The notes below the pieces were generated by a model that saw only the letters and a program-made list of their open reading frames with translations, did no database searches and had not been told where the DNA came from. Below are positions 10,106 to 19,516 of a stretch of 64,000 nucleotides of DNA, in pieces. The position numbers and the translations under genes were made by a program. How positions within the stretch are numbered: position 1 is the first letter of the stretch; each line of letters starts with the position of its first letter. Source of the DNA: Bauldia litoralis (GTDB lineage: Bacteria; Pseudomonadota; Alphaproteobacteria; Rhizobiales; Kaistiaceae); contig NZ_FMXQ01000012.1 of NCBI RefSeq assembly GCF_900104485.1, positions 99,868-163,867 of the forward strand, written 5' to 3'.

Positions 10106-11041
10106 CTAGACGGCTTCGGTTTCCGTTTCGGATGCCGGCCGCTCGGCCGGCTCGTCCTCGGTCACCTCTTCGAGGATCTCGGGCTCGGGATCCGGCGCGG
10201 CGCCGAGCACGCGGCAGAGACGGGCAATCGTCTCGCGCAACTCGTGACGATGGACAACCATGTCGACCATGCCGTGCTCGCGCAGATACTCTGCCCGCTG
10301 GAAGCCCTCCGGCAGCTTCTCGCGAATGGTCTGTTCGATGACCCGCGGCCCGGCGAAGCCGATCAACGCGCCGGGCTCCGCGATGTGAATGTCGCCCAGC
10401 ATCGCGTAGGAGGCGGTGACGCCGCCGGTCGTCGGGTTGGTGAGGACGACGATGTAGGGCAGCTTCTCCTCGCGGAACGCCTCGACGGCGACGGTCGTGC
10501 GCGGCAACTGCATCAGCGAGAGCATGCCCTCCTGCATGCGTGCGCCACCGGACGCGGCGAAAAGGACGAAGGGCAGCCGGCGCTCCTTGGCAGTCAGCAG
10601 CGCGGTCACCACCGCCTCGCCTGCGGCCATGCCGAGGGAGCCGCCCATGAAGTTGAAGTCCTGAACCGCCGAGACGACGGGAACGGAATCGACGGCGCCG
10701 GCGCCGACCAGGACGGCGTCGGTCATGCTGGTCTTGGCCCGGGCATCCTTGAGACGGTCGGTATACCTACGCTCGTCGCGGAACTTGAGGGGATCGAGCG
10801 GCACATCCGGCGTCGGGATCGATTCCCAGGTGGCCTGATCGAAGAAATGCTCGAACCGCTGACGGCCGGTCATCCGCATGTGATAGCCGGAGCCGGGAAC
10901 GACGAAATGATTGGCTTCCAGGTCGCGGTGGAAGACCATCTCGCCGGTCTCGGGACACTTGATCCAGAGATTCTCCGGCACCTCGCGCTTGGCGAGGAGG
11001 TTCCTGATCTTCGGGCGGACGACGTTGCTGATCCAGCTCAA
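10106..11041 (-). CDS. accD: Acetyl-CoA carboxylase carboxyltransferase subunit beta
   Basis: A 311-residue AccD with the carboxyltransferase core [16 protein letters not shown] and the glycine-rich [11 protein letters not shown]. With AccA it transfers CO2 from carboxybiotin to acetyl-CoA. The start is TTG, with AAGGAAGAG about 7 bases upstream that overlaps the trpA stop codon, suggesting coupling. The N-terminal zinc ribbon is degenerate: around residue 29 only one cysteine (IKCPETGE) remains where E. coli has four. As I recall, rhizobial AccD shares this loss, so it is probably a group trait rather than damage. Confidence 0.95.
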   Translation of the reverse strand: MSWISNVVRPKIRNLLAKREVPENLWIKCPETGEMVFHRDLEANHFVVPGSGYHMRMTGRQRFEHFFDQATWESIPTPDVPLDPLKFRDERRYTDRLKDARAKTSMTDAVLVGAGAVDSVPVVSAVQDFNFMGGSLGMAAGEAVVTALLTAKERRLPFVLFAASGGARMQEGMLSLMQLPRTTVAVEAFREEKLPYIVVLTNPTTGGVTASYAMLGDIHIAEPGALIGFAGPRVIEQTIREKLPEGFQRAEYLREHGMVDMVVHRHELRETIARLCRVLGAAPDPEPEILEEVTEDEPAERPASETETEAV

Positions 11042-11055
11042 TTTCTGTCTCTTCC

Positions 11056-11895
11056 TTACTCGGCCGCTTCGGCCCGCGCGGCGCGAACCCCGGCCGCGAG
11101 ATCGGCAACCAGCGCGGTTACCGCAGGAATAGTCCTTTCCGTGGCGCCACCGGAAGCGTCGAGGCTGTCCCGCACGGCATTGACCAGCGCCGAGCCGACA
11201 ACCACGCCATCCGCGGTCCGGCCGATCGCCGCCGCCTGCTCGGCGGTCCGGACGCCGAAACCGACCGCAACGGGTAATATGGTGTGCCGCTTGATCCTTG
11301 TCACCGCCTCGGCGACTTTTGCCGTATCGGGGGCGGCGGAGCCGGTCACCCCGAGGATCGAGACGTAGTAGACAAAACCCGAGGTATTGGCGAGCACCGT
11401 CGGCAGGCGACGGTCGTCGGTGGTCGGCGCGGCGAGGCGGATGAAGTTGATGCCGCGCTCCATCGCCGGGATGCAGAGTTCGTCATCGGCCTCCGGCGGC
11501 AGGTCGACGATGATCAGGCCGTCGACGCCGGCGGCCCTGGCGTCGTCGAGGAACGCCTCGTTGCCCCAGGAATAGATCGGATTGTAGTAGCCCATCAGGA
11601 TGATCGGCGTTTCGCCATCCTCCTCGCGGAAGGCACGGACCAGCGCCAGCGTCTTCTTCATCGTCTGGCCGGCGCGCAGCGCCCGCTGGCCAGCGACCTG
11701 GATCGCCGGGCCGTCGGCCATCGGATCGGAAAACGGCATGCCGAGTTCGATCAGGTCGGCACCGGCGGCCGGCAACGCCTTGACGATGCCGAGCGACGTC
11801 TCGGGGTCCGGATCGCCGGCCATCAGGAAGGTGACCAGCGCCGGCCGGCCCTCGGCCGCGGTGGCGGCAAAACGGCGATCGATGCGGGAGGTCAT
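11056..11895 (-). CDS. trpA: Tryptophan synthase alpha chain
   Basis: A 279-residue TIM barrel. The two catalytic acids are present: E50 in [12 protein letters not shown] and D61 in the same segment (E49 and D60 in E. coli). It cleaves indole-3-glycerol phosphate and channels indole to TrpB. Its ATG overlaps the trpB stop by four bases (ATGA), and accD follows 14 bases after its stop. Confidence 0.97.
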   Translation of the reverse strand: MTSRIDRRFAATAAEGRPALVTFLMAGDPDPETSLGIVKALPAAGADLIELGMPFSDPMADGPAIQVAGQRALRAGQTMKKTLALVRAFREEDGETPIILMGYYNPIYSWGNEAFLDDARAAGVDGLIIVDLPPEADDELCIPAMERGINFIRLAAPTTDDRRLPTVLANTSGFVYYVSILGVTGSAAPDTAKVAEAVTRIKRHTILPVAVGFGVRTAEQAAAIGRTADGVVVGSALVNAVRDSLDASGGATERTIPAVTALVADLAAGVRAARAEAAE

Positions 11896-13109
11896 ATGTC
11901 CATCCCCAGCGCGGTGGCGACGGTGAAGACGTCCTTGTCGCCGCGGCCACAGAGATTCATCAGGATGATCTGATCCTTGTCCATCGTCGGGGCGAGCTTC
12001 GTGACATAGGCGAGCGCATGGGCCGGCTCCAGCGCCGGGATGATGCCTTCCAGCCGGGTCAGCATCTCGAAGGCGTCGAGCGCCTCCTTGTCGGTGGCGG
12101 GTACATAGGTGACGCGGCCGGTGTCGCGCAGCCAGGAATGCTCCGGGCCGACGCCCGGGTAATCGAGCCCGGCCGAGATCGAGTGACCTTCGAGGATCTG
12201 GCCGTCGTCGTCCTGCAGGAGGTAGGTGCGGTTGCCGTGGAGGACGCCCGGCCTGCCGCCGCTCATCGACGAGGCATGGCCGTTCTCGACGTCAAGGCCG
12301 TGGCCGCCGGCCTCTACGCCGTAGATCGCCACATCCTTGTCATCGAGGAAGGGATGGAACAGGCCGATGGCATTGGAGCCGCCGCCGATACAGGCGACCA
12401 GCGCGTCGGGCAGCCGGCCTTCCATCGCCATCATCTGCTCACGCGCCTCGGCGCCGATCACCGACTGGAAGTCGCGGACCATCGCCGGATAGGGGTGCGG
12501 CCCGGCGGCGGTGCCGATCAGGTAATAGGTGTCCTCGACATTGGTCACCCAGTCGCGCAGCGCCTCGTTCATTGCGTCCTTGAGGGTGCCTGCGCCGGCG
12601 GTGACGGGGACGATCTCGGCGCCGAGCAGCTTCATGCGGAATACGTTGGGCTTCTGCCGCTCGACGTCGGTCTTGCCCATGTAGACGACGCAGGGCAGGC
12701 CGAAGCGCGCGGCGACAGTGGCGGTAGCGACGCCATGCTGGCCGGCACCGGTCTCGGCGATAATGCGGGTCTTGCCCATGCGGCGGGCGAGCAGAATCTG
12801 ACCGAGGCAGTTGTTGATCTTGTGGCTGCCGGTGTGATTGAGCTCGTCGCGCTTGAAGTAGATCTTCGCGCCACCGAGTTCCGCGGTCAGCCGCTCGGCG
12901 AAATAGAGAGGGCTCGGCCGGCCGGCGTAGTGGGTGTTGAGGTTGTCGAGCTCCGCCCGATAGTCCGGGTCGGCCTTGGCCGCCTCGTAGGCGGTCTCGA
13001 GCTCAAGGATCAGCGGCATCAGCGTTTCGGCAACGAATCGACCGCCATAGAGCCCGAAGAAGCCGCGGTCGTCAGGGCCTCCGCGCATGGTGTTGGGCAA
13101 GGCAGTCAT
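11892..13109 (-). CDS. trpB: Tryptophan synthase beta chain
   Basis: A 405-residue PLP enzyme; the Schiff-base lysine is K97 in HTGSHKINN, and the GGGSNAIG phosphate-binding loop is present. It condenses indole and serine. The frame is open far upstream, but the start is the ATG at 13109: it is preceded by AAGGAAAG and overlaps the trpF stop as ATGA, and it gives the usual family length. The chain trpF-trpB-trpA is joined by two four-base overlaps. Confidence 0.97.
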   Translation of the reverse strand: MTALPNTMRGGPDDRGFFGLYGGRFVAETLMPLILELETAYEAAKADPDYRAELDNLNTHYAGRPSPLYFAERLTAELGGAKIYFKRDELNHTGSHKINNCLGQILLARRMGKTRIIAETGAGQHGVATATVAARFGLPCVVYMGKTDVERQKPNVFRMKLLGAEIVPVTAGAGTLKDAMNEALRDWVTNVEDTYYLIGTAAGPHPYPAMVRDFQSVIGAEAREQMMAMEGRLPDALVACIGGGSNAIGLFHPFLDDKDVAIYGVEAGGHGLDVENGHASSMSGGRPGVLHGNRTYLLQDDDGQILEGHSISAGLDYPGVGPEHSWLRDTGRVTYVPATDKEALDAFEMLTRLEGIIPALEPAHALAYVTKLAPTMDKDQIILMNLCGRGDKDVFTVATALGMDI

Positions 13110-13780
13110 GATGCTTTCCTTGTTGCCGCCGACACACTGTCGGCATTGCGGGCCGCCGCGATGAAGGCGCGGATCCTGTCTGCGTCCTTGCGGCCCGGCG
13201 CGCTCTCCACTCCAGACGAGACATCGACACCGGGAGCGTGGCTGATGCGCAGGGCCTCGCCGACATTGTCGGGATCGAGGCCGCCGGAGAGCATCCAGTC
13301 GACGCGCGGCCGAAAGCCTTCGAGCATCGTCCAGTCGAAGGACGCGCCGTTGCCGCCCGGGCGGTCGCTGCCGGCCGGCGGCTTGGCGTCGAGCAGGATG
13401 CAATCGGCCACCGACGCGTAGTCGTCCACCGCGGCCAGATCGTCCGGTGAGCGGATGCCCAGCGCTTTCATCACCTTCTGCGGAAAGCGCTTGCGGATCG
13501 CGGCAACGCGACCGACGGGCTCGGCGCCATGAAGCTGCAGCCAGTCCGGCCGGACCCGCTCGACAATCGCGGAAATCTCGGAATCGTCGAGATCGACGGT
13601 CAAGGCGACGATCTCCGCTCGGCCACGCGCGTGGTCGGCCAGCGCGGCAGCGTCCTCCATCCGCACGAAACGGGGGCTGCGGCCGAAGAAGACCAGGCCG
13701 ACCATGTCGGCACCGGCATCGATCGCGTCATCCAGCGTCTCGCGGCTCGACAGGCCGCAAATCTTGACAATCAGGCTCAT
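13106..13780 (-). CDS. trpF: Phosphoribosylanthranilate isomerase
   Basis: A 224-residue TIM barrel beginning with the family signature KICGLSS (C8 is the general base position) and ending with the catalytic aspartate segment [10 protein letters not shown]. It catalyses the Amadori rearrangement in tryptophan synthesis. The start at 13780 matches the family N-terminus; the longer upstream frame is not coding. First gene of the trpFBA-accD-folC unit. Confidence 0.95.
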   Translation of the reverse strand: MSLIVKICGLSSRETLDDAIDAGADMVGLVFFGRSPRFVRMEDAAALADHARGRAEIVALTVDLDDSEISAIVERVRPDWLQLHGAEPVGRVAAIRKRFPQKVMKALGIRSPDDLAAVDDYASVADCILLDAKPPAGSDRPGGNGASFDWTMLEGFRPRVDWMLSGGLDPDNVGEALRISHAPGVDVSSGVESAPGRKDADRIRAFIAAARNADSVSAATRKAS

Positions 13781-13898
13781 GAGCGAGGATTTGGCATGAA
13801 AGCCGGTTAGAGTCCAATTGACATCGGGGGCGTTGTCCGGCCAGCCTAGACCCTTGCCCTCTCCTGCCCCAAAGCCCAGCCCGAAGGACCTCAAAACC
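13781..13898. promoter_or_regulatory. Divergent promoter region between trpF and the aldo/keto reductase gene
   Basis: This 118-base gap separates two genes that run apart, so it must hold promoters for the trp-accD-folC unit and for the reductase, unless either is read through. A TTGACA hexamer at 13818-13823 is an exact -35 consensus on the plus strand, but I cannot find a convincing -10 at the right distance. No trp leader peptide or attenuator is apparent upstream of trpF. Confidence 0.4.
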
Positions 13899-14840
13899 AT
13901 GGAAACCCGCGCGCTCGGTCCGTCCGACCTGCACCTCTCGCTGCTCGGCCTCGGCTGCAACAATTTCGGCGGTCGGATCGACCTGGCCGCGACCCGCAAG
14001 GTGATCGACAAGGCGCTCGAACTCGGCATCACCCATATCGATACCGCCGACATCTACGGCGGCCGGGGCAACTCGGAGGCCTTCATCGGCGAATGCCTCG
14101 AAGGCCGTCGCGACGAGGCGGTGCTGGCCACCAAGATCGGCAAGCCGATGAGCGACAATCCGCCGAAGAATCGCGGATCGCGCGACTATGTCGCCGCGGC
14201 GATCGAGGGCTCGCTCAAGCGTCTTCGCACCGACCGCATCGACCTGCTCTACATGCACGAGCCCGACCCCGGCACGCCGATCGAGGAAACGCTGCGGGCG
14301 CTGGAGGAGGCGATCCAGGCCGGCAAGGTCCGCTATCTGGCGGGGTCGAACTATTCGGCGGGCGAAGTCTCCGACGCGGTCGATACGGCAAAGCGGATCG
14401 GGATCAGCGGTTTCGTGGCGACCCAGGACGACTACAGCCTGCTTTCCCGCGGCATCGAGAGCGTCCTGCTGCCGGTGCTCGAAACCCACCGGCTCGGGCT
14501 CATTCCCTATTACCCGCTGGCAGCCGGCGCGTTGACCGGCAAGTACCGGCGCGACCAGCCGATGCCCGATGGGGCCCGGCTGAGCGCCAACGAACAGAGC
14601 GCCAACCGCTTCTTCGGCCCGGCCCGGCAGGAAACCGTCGAGAAACTGACCGCCTTTGCCGAGGAGCGCGGCCATACGCTGCTCGAACTGGCGCTCAACT
14701 GGCTGGCGCAGCGGCCGCAGGTGGTCTCGATCATCACCGGGGCGACGAAGCCCGAACAGCTCGAAGCCAACGTCAACGCCCTCGGCTGGAAACTGACGAT
14801 GGAAGAGATGGCCGAAGTGGACCGGATCACCAAGGTCTGA
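13899..14840 (+). CDS. Aldo/keto reductase
   Basis: A 313-residue NADPH-dependent oxidoreductase of the aldo/keto reductase superfamily. The catalytic tetrad is visible as D and Y in DTADIYGGRGNSE, K in VLATKIG, and H in LLYMHEP; the C-terminal NADP-binding segment is SIITGATKPEQ. I start it at ATG 13899, which has GAAGGA upstream and gives the standard N-terminus; an earlier in-frame start at 13818 would add a proline-rich tail with no family support. The physiological substrate cannot be deduced. Confidence 0.9.
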   Translation: METRALGPSDLHLSLLGLGCNNFGGRIDLAATRKVIDKALELGITHIDTADIYGGRGNSEAFIGECLEGRRDEAVLATKIGKPMSDNPPKNRGSRDYVAAAIEGSLKRLRTDRIDLLYMHEPDPGTPIEETLRALEEAIQAGKVRYLAGSNYSAGEVSDAVDTAKRIGISGFVATQDDYSLLSRGIESVLLPVLETHRLGLIPYYPLAAGALTGKYRRDQPMPDGARLSANEQSANRFFGPARQETVEKLTAFAEERGHTLLELALNWLAQRPQVVSIITGATKPEQLEANVNALGWKLTMEEMAEVDRITKV

Positions 14841-14898
14841 ACCGGCCGGACGGCCGGTGCGTCCTTCGAGGCGACGCTTCGCGGCGCACCTCAGGATG
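14841..14898. repeat. Palindrome plus a degenerate interspersed repeat
   Basis: Directly after the reductase stop there is a perfect inverted repeat, ACCGGCCG and CGGCCGGT around a GA centre (14841-14858). It runs into a segment of the form GTCCTTCGAGGC ... GCACCTCAGGATG (14861-14897). Segments of this TTCGAGGC...CTCAGGATG kind are widespread intergenic repeats in Rhizobiales. No T-run follows, so it is not a typical terminator. Confidence 0.45.
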
Positions 14899-14966
14899 GC
14901 GGCGTGGGGCGTGGGACATGGGCGATGAGGCTCGTGTGGGTCAGGGCCTTTGCCTCCCACTGGCCG

Positions 14967-15758
14967 TCAGGCGGTCGCCAGGTCGTCCTCGGTCGGGGCG
15001 GCGGCGAGCGGGCTCTCGGCGCCGATGGCGTGAAGGTGCAGGCCGTCCCGGTTGAGCCAGGCGCGGGCCTGCTTGGTCTCCGGGCAAACCGACTCGACCA
15101 GGTGCCAGAAGCGGGGACCGTGGTTCATCTCGTGGAGATGGGCCACCTCGTGGGCGGCGAGATAATCGAGGACGAAGGGCGGTGCCATCACCAGCCGCCA
15201 CGAGAAGGACAGCGTGCCGGTGCTTGAACAGGAGCCCCAGCGGCTGGTCTGGTCGCGCAGCCGGATCGCCGAGACGCGGACACCGAGCATCATCGCGTGG
15301 CGGGCGACGGCGCGTTCGAGATCGCGGCGCGCCTCCTTCTTCAGGTAATCGATCACCCGGCGGCGGAGATGCTCCTCGCGGCCTGCGACCAGCAGCACCG
15401 GCCCCTCGCTGCTGGCCAGCGGCGTTACGGTGCCGCGACGGTGCGGCAGGTGGCGGATCAGGTGCGGCACGGCGCGCAGCGGGATGGTGGCACCATCGAC
15501 GATCGGGCGGGCCTCGGGCAGCCGGCCCATCTGGTTGATCAGCCAGCCGGCATTGCGATCGAGAAAGGCGCGGGCTTCGGCGAGGGAGCCGCGCACCGGC
15601 ATGGTCAGCACCGGCGCACCGGCCGGGCTGCCGACCCGCAGCGTGTAGTTGCGGGCGCGCGGGTGACGGCGCAGCGAAATGGCGACGACGCCGCGCTCCG
15701 TCGCGAGATCGAAATGCGTGGCGCGGGCAGTCGGCGGTTTGCGCTCGAAGAAGGCCAT
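14967..15758 (-). CDS. YgjP/SprT-like zinc metallopeptidase (M48-type)
   Basis: A 263-residue protein of the YgjP-like (DUF45) family. The zinc-binding signature is HEVAHLHEMNHGPRFW, with two histidines in HxxxH-type spacing and the third in the following NHGPRFW segment; a conserved DQTSRWGSCS segment precedes it. The start is ATG 15758; an upstream ATG 11 codons earlier is less like the family. Function in bacteria is poorly known; members are cytoplasmic and peptidase-like. Confidence 0.85.
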   Translation of the reverse strand: MAFFERKPPTARATHFDLATERGVVAISLRRHPRARNYTLRVGSPAGAPVLTMPVRGSLAEARAFLDRNAGWLINQMGRLPEARPIVDGATIPLRAVPHLIRHLPHRRGTVTPLASSEGPVLLVAGREEHLRRRVIDYLKKEARRDLERAVARHAMMLGVRVSAIRLRDQTSRWGSCSSTGTLSFSWRLVMAPPFVLDYLAAHEVAHLHEMNHGPRFWHLVESVCPETKQARAWLNRDGLHLHAIGAESPLAAAPTEDDLATA

Positions 15759-15863
15759 TGGCGGACGGGACACCCAGGGAAACCGAATCAATCAGCTCCG
15801 ATCATTCTGCGCGATTTGGGCGAAAGCCGGAATCCTCGAAAATTGTCGCGAGCCGGAGGCCGG

Positions 15864-15893
15864 AATCAAAACGGCGGGGCATGACCCCGCCGT
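15864..15893 (-). terminator. Rho-independent terminator after the DUF2852 gene
   Basis: Perfect stem ACGGCGGGG (15871-15879) with CCCCGCCGT (15885-15893), five-base loop. Read on the minus strand it is followed by TTTTGATT, and it lies 26 bases after the stop of the DUF2852 gene. Confidence 0.8.
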
Positions 15894-15918
15894 CGGCATT
15901 TTCGCATCGGTCCCGTGA

Positions 15919-16344
15919 TCAGAGATCGATCGTCTTGTCGTCGCCGTTTTTCCGCGCGGTCTCGCGATCGTGCATGAAGCGGTCGAACTCTTCCTGGTCG
16001 CGCGCCCGGCGGAGGTTGTGCATGAACGACTCGAACTCGCGACGTTCCTCCTCGAGCTTGCGGCGCTCTTCCTCGAGACGCTTCAGCTCCTGGGTGCGGT
16101 ACTCGTCGAATGCGGCGTTGCCGGTGCGCGCATAACCGCGGGCGCGGCCGCTGCAACCCCGGAACTCCGACTTGAAGTTGCGCTTCACACCCTCGAAATG
16201 CTGCTTCACCTCGGGCATGCGATCGCCCCAGATGATGTAGGCAAGCATCGCCAGGCCAAGCGGCCAGAAGACGATGAAACCGAGGACCATCAGGAAGATG
16301 GTAAGCGGCGTCCAGGCCGGACGCAGGGCATAGGAATTGACCAT
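15919..16344 (-). CDS. DUF2852 membrane protein
   Basis: A 141-residue protein with one hydrophobic N-terminal membrane segment (about residues 12-38, LTIFLMVLGFIVFWPLGLAM) followed by a long charged helix rich in E, R and K (residues 75-120), probably a coiled coil. This matches the DUF2852 family of Alphaproteobacteria, whose function is unknown. ATG 16344 is preferred over the adjacent GTG 16347 because of the spacing from AGGGGAGA. It ends at a good terminator and appears to be a single-gene unit. Confidence 0.85.
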   Translation of the reverse strand: MVNSYALRPAWTPLTIFLMVLGFIVFWPLGLAMLAYIIWGDRMPEVKQHFEGVKRNFKSEFRGCSGRARGYARTGNAAFDEYRTQELKRLEEERRKLEEERREFESFMHNLRRARDQEEFDRFMHDRETARKNGDDKTIDL

Positions 16345-16387
16345 CACTCTCCCCTGTTGCTGACGGGCTTGAGGTGGTGACGGTGAC

Positions 16388-16412
16388 GGTCCGATTCAAG
16401 AAAAATCGGACC
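16388..16412. other. Perfect hairpin between phaZ and the DUF2852 gene
   Basis: GGTCCGATT (16388-16396) pairs fully with AATCGGACC (16404-16412) around an A-rich loop. It lies 27 bases beyond the phaZ stop. No T-run follows on the minus strand, so it may be a weak terminator, a 3' stabilising structure, or an operator for the downstream DUF2852 gene. Confidence 0.5.
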
Positions 16413-16438
16413 GGCGTCTCAGCCGGCGGTTGCGCCGA

Positions 16439-17965
16439 TCAGGCGTGCTGCTTCACCAGCGCCCTGGCCTGGGCGATCCATTTCTCGCGCGCGATCCGTC
16501 CGGGGAAGGAGAGTTTCTCCTCCAGCTTGCGCACGTCCGCCGCCTTCAGCGCCGCGATCTCCGCGAAGGTCGTGATGCCTTCGCCATTGAGCAGTTCCTC
16601 GATCTTCGGGCCGATGCCTGAAATGTCCTGCAAGCGATCGGCGGGCGCCGCCGCTTCCTTCCCGGTTTTCCCGACCGGTTTCGCCGGGGTGGTCTTCGGG
16701 GCGCTCACGCCATTGGGGCCGTGGCCGGCGGTGCGATGGGTGGCGATGAAATCGGCGATGCGCGGCGCGATCTCGGAGCGGAATCGCGAGCCGTTGAAGA
16801 CGCCGTAGTGGCCGACCTTGGGCTGGAGATAGTGCGCGCGGCGCTCGTCCGGGATCGAGGTGCAGAGATCGTGCGCGGCCCTGGTCTGGCCGACGCCGGA
16901 GATATCGTCATTCTCGCCTTCGACCGTAAAGAGCGCGACAGAGCGGATCGCCGACGGCCGGACAGGCTCGCCGCGGTGCTCCATCGTGCCTTCCGGCAGG
17001 GCGTGCCGGATGAAGACGGTATCGACGGTCTGCAGATAGAACTCGGCGGTCAGGTCCATCACGGCGAGGTATTCGTCGTAGAAGTCGCGATGCTTCTCGG
17101 CGGAATCGCCGTCGCCCTCGACGAGGTGACGGAAGAAGTCCCGATGCGCCTCGACATGGCGGTCGAGATTCATGCCGAGGAAGCCGGAGATCTGGAGGAA
17201 GCCGGGATAGACGTCGCGCATGAAACCGGGGTGCGGGAACGGCACCTTCATGATGACGTTGCGCTCGAACCATTCGAGGTCATGGGCATGGGCGAGCGTG
17301 TTGACCGCAGTCGGGCTGATGCGCGTATCGATCGGGCCGCCCATCAGGGTCATCGTCGCCGGCAGGTACTTGTCGCCGCGGCCCTCCATCACGGACACCG
17401 CCGCCAGCACCGGCACGGACGGCTGGCAGACCGCCATGATATGGGCGTCCGGACCGAGGTAGTGGAGCATCGAGATCAGGTAGTCGACATAGTCGTCGAG
17501 GTCGAAGTCACCGTCGGCGAGCGGTACCATCCGGGCGTCGATCCAGTCGGTGATGTAGACATCGTGATCGGGCAGCATGGTCTCGACCGTGCCGCGCAGC
17601 AGGGTCGCATAGTGGCCCGACATCGGCGCGACGATCAGCAGCTTGGGCTGGTCGACGCCATTGCGGACGCCATGCTTCTCGAAATGGAGGAGGTTGCAGA
17701 AGGGGCGATTCCAGACCACCCGCTCCTGGACCGGAACGCGCTGGCCACGCACCAGGGTCGAGGGGATACCGAACTCGGGCTTGGCGTAGCGCCGGGTCGT
17801 CCGCTCGAACAGTTCCGCGCCTGCGGCGACGTTGCGGCCCCAGGGGGTGTGGCTGAGCGGGTTGAGGGGATTCCTGAAATACAGTCGCGCTGCGTCCGCG
17901 GCGGCCCGCAACGGGCTCAATGCGGCGTGGTTCATTTCGTAAAGATGGTAATAAGGCAAAGTCAT
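16439..17965 (-). CDS. phaZ: Intracellular polyhydroxybutyrate depolymerase with C-terminal helix-hairpin-helix domain
   Basis: A 508-residue protein. Residues 1 to about 410 match the cytoplasmic PHB depolymerase family, an alpha/beta-hydrolase with a cysteine nucleophile; here C180 in MAVCQPSVPVLAA, with a later GHYGVFNGSRFR segment carrying the likely catalytic histidine. It mobilises the storage polymer PHB. After a proline/lysine-rich linker (about 412-440), residues 445-508 form a second domain beginning DISGIGPKIEELL, a helix-hairpin-helix of the kind that binds DNA or mediates protein contacts. The start ATG 17965 gives the family N-terminus. The tail is absent from the Ralstonia enzyme as I recall it. 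Confidence 0.9.
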   Translation of the reverse strand: MTLPYYHLYEMNHAALSPLRAAADAARLYFRNPLNPLSHTPWGRNVAAGAELFERTTRRYAKPEFGIPSTLVRGQRVPVQERVVWNRPFCNLLHFEKHGVRNGVDQPKLLIVAPMSGHYATLLRGTVETMLPDHDVYITDWIDARMVPLADGDFDLDDYVDYLISMLHYLGPDAHIMAVCQPSVPVLAAVSVMEGRGDKYLPATMTLMGGPIDTRISPTAVNTLAHAHDLEWFERNVIMKVPFPHPGFMRDVYPGFLQISGFLGMNLDRHVEAHRDFFRHLVEGDGDSAEKHRDFYDEYLAVMDLTAEFYLQTVDTVFIRHALPEGTMEHRGEPVRPSAIRSVALFTVEGENDDISGVGQTRAAHDLCTSIPDERRAHYLQPKVGHYGVFNGSRFRSEIAPRIADFIATHRTAGHGPNGVSAPKTTPAKPVGKTGKEAAAPADRLQDISGIGPKIEELLNGEGITTFAEIAALKAADVRKLEEKLSFPGRIAREKWIAQARALVKQHA

Positions 17966-18089
17966 GGACCCCTTCCGCGGTGGTCTCCCATGCGGCCAGT
18001 TCGTTGCTGCACTGCACAAGATATGGCCAGGTTAGGTGTCGAAGCAAGGAAAAGGTTGGTTGGCGGCGCGCCGCTGAACCTGGAAAACC

Positions 18090-19460
18090 ATGTCGGATCT
18101 GCCCCTCACGGCCAGTGACCTGACCGGCCACAGCCTGCGCCTCGAGACGCTCGTCCGGCTGCGCTGGCTGGCGGTGGTCGGCCAGACCGTGGCCGTCTTC
18201 GTGGTGCGATTCGGCCTCGGCTTTCCGCTGCCGATGGTGTTCTGTCTCAGCCTGGTCGGCCTTTCGGCGGCGCTGAACATAGCGTTGGGGCTACGCTACC
18301 CGGCAAGCCTGCGGTTGCGCGGCGGCGCCGCGTTCTGGCTACTCGCTTACGACGTGCTCCAGCTCGGCGGCCTGCTCTTCCTGACAGGGGGGCTCGACAA
18401 CCCCTTCGCCATCCTGCTGCTGGTCCCGGTCATCGTCTCGGCGACAACGCTGGCGCCGCGACCGACCATGCTGCTCGGCCTGCTGGTGGTTGCGACGGCA
18501 TCCATTCTCGTCATCGAGCACCTGCCGCTGCCATGGTATCCGGGCGAGCGACTGACGATTCCACTGATCTATTCGGTCGGCGTGTGGTTTGCGCTGGTCT
18601 CGGCCTGCGCCTTCACCGGCACCTATGCCTTCCGGGTCACCGAGGAAGCCCGGCAGCTGGCGCGGGCCCTGAACGCGACCGAGATGGTGCTGGCGCGCGA
18701 GCATCATCTCAGTGCCCTGGACGGCCTGGCGGCGGCAGCGGCCCACGAACTCGGCACGCCACTGGCGACCATCGCCCTGGTCGCCAAGGAACTGGAGCGG
18801 GAATTGCCGCCCGACAGCCCGCATGCCGAGGATTTCGCCCTGCTCAAGAGCCAGGCGCAGCGCTGCCGTGACATCCTCACCAAGCTGACCTCGCTCTCCA
18901 GCGAACTGGATCATCCCCATACCCGCCAGCCGCTGTCCCACCTGATCGAGGAACTGGCCGAGCCGTACCGGGAATTCGCGGTCGCGATCGCCGTGGCGGA
19001 GCCCATCGGCGCGGGAGCCGAACCGACGGGACGGCGCAACCCGGCGATCATCCAGGGGCTGGCCAACCTGATCGAGAATGCGGTCGATTTCGCTCGCGAG
19101 GAGGTGACCATCGGCACCGAATGGGACCAGACGAGCGTGACCGTCACCATCGCCGATGACGGACCCGGATTCGCGCCGGGCATTCTGGAGCGCATCGGCG
19201 AACCCTATGTGACAACGCGCGGCCGGACCGCCGACGACCGCGCCGACCACGAGGCAGGCGGACTGGGCCTCGGACTGTTCATCGCCAAGACGATCCTGGA
19301 GCGCACGGGCGCCCGATTGACGATGGGAAACCGCGAACGGCCGGATAGCGGTGCGATCGTCAAGGTGAGCTGGCCGCGCCGGCTCTTCGACGCCGAGCCG
19401 GAGGAAAGCGGTTCACAAGCACAGGCGCCGGCTTGGCGATCCGAAAACGAGCCCCTATAA
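18090..19460 (+). CDS. regB: RegB/ActS/PrrB-type redox-sensing histidine kinase
   Basis: A 456-residue membrane kinase. About six hydrophobic segments fill residues 25-180; the quinone-binding heptad GGLDNPF is at residues 100-106. The phospho-accepting histidine is H219 in AAAAHELGTPLAT, and the redox-active cysteine is C259 in QRCRDIL, both hallmarks of RegB. The ATPase domain has the N box (LANLIENAVDFA), DDGPGF and GGLGLGLFIAK. It senses the quinone pool and phosphorylates RegA. It is separated from phaZ by 124 bases of divergent promoter space. Confidence 0.95.
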   Translation: MSDLPLTASDLTGHSLRLETLVRLRWLAVVGQTVAVFVVRFGLGFPLPMVFCLSLVGLSAALNIALGLRYPASLRLRGGAAFWLLAYDVLQLGGLLFLTGGLDNPFAILLLVPVIVSATTLAPRPTMLLGLLVVATASILVIEHLPLPWYPGERLTIPLIYSVGVWFALVSACAFTGTYAFRVTEEARQLARALNATEMVLAREHHLSALDGLAAAAAHELGTPLATIALVAKELERELPPDSPHAEDFALLKSQAQRCRDILTKLTSLSSELDHPHTRQPLSHLIEELAEPYREFAVAIAVAEPIGAGAEPTGRRNPAIIQGLANLIENAVDFAREEVTIGTEWDQTSVTVTIADDGPGFAPGILERIGEPYVTTRGRTADDRADHEAGGLGLGLFIAKTILERTGARLTMGNRERPDSGAIVKVSWPRRLFDAEPEESGSQAQAPAWRSENEPL

Positions 19461-19516
19461 CCCTTCAAAAACACGCAGTGCGACACTATTTCGCAAGGGA
19501 GCGAGGACGGCGCCCA

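Noticed and set aside
14841..14858. Perfect palindrome after the aldo/keto reductase as a terminator
   Set aside because: The centre is only two bases and no T-run follows; kept as a repeat element instead.
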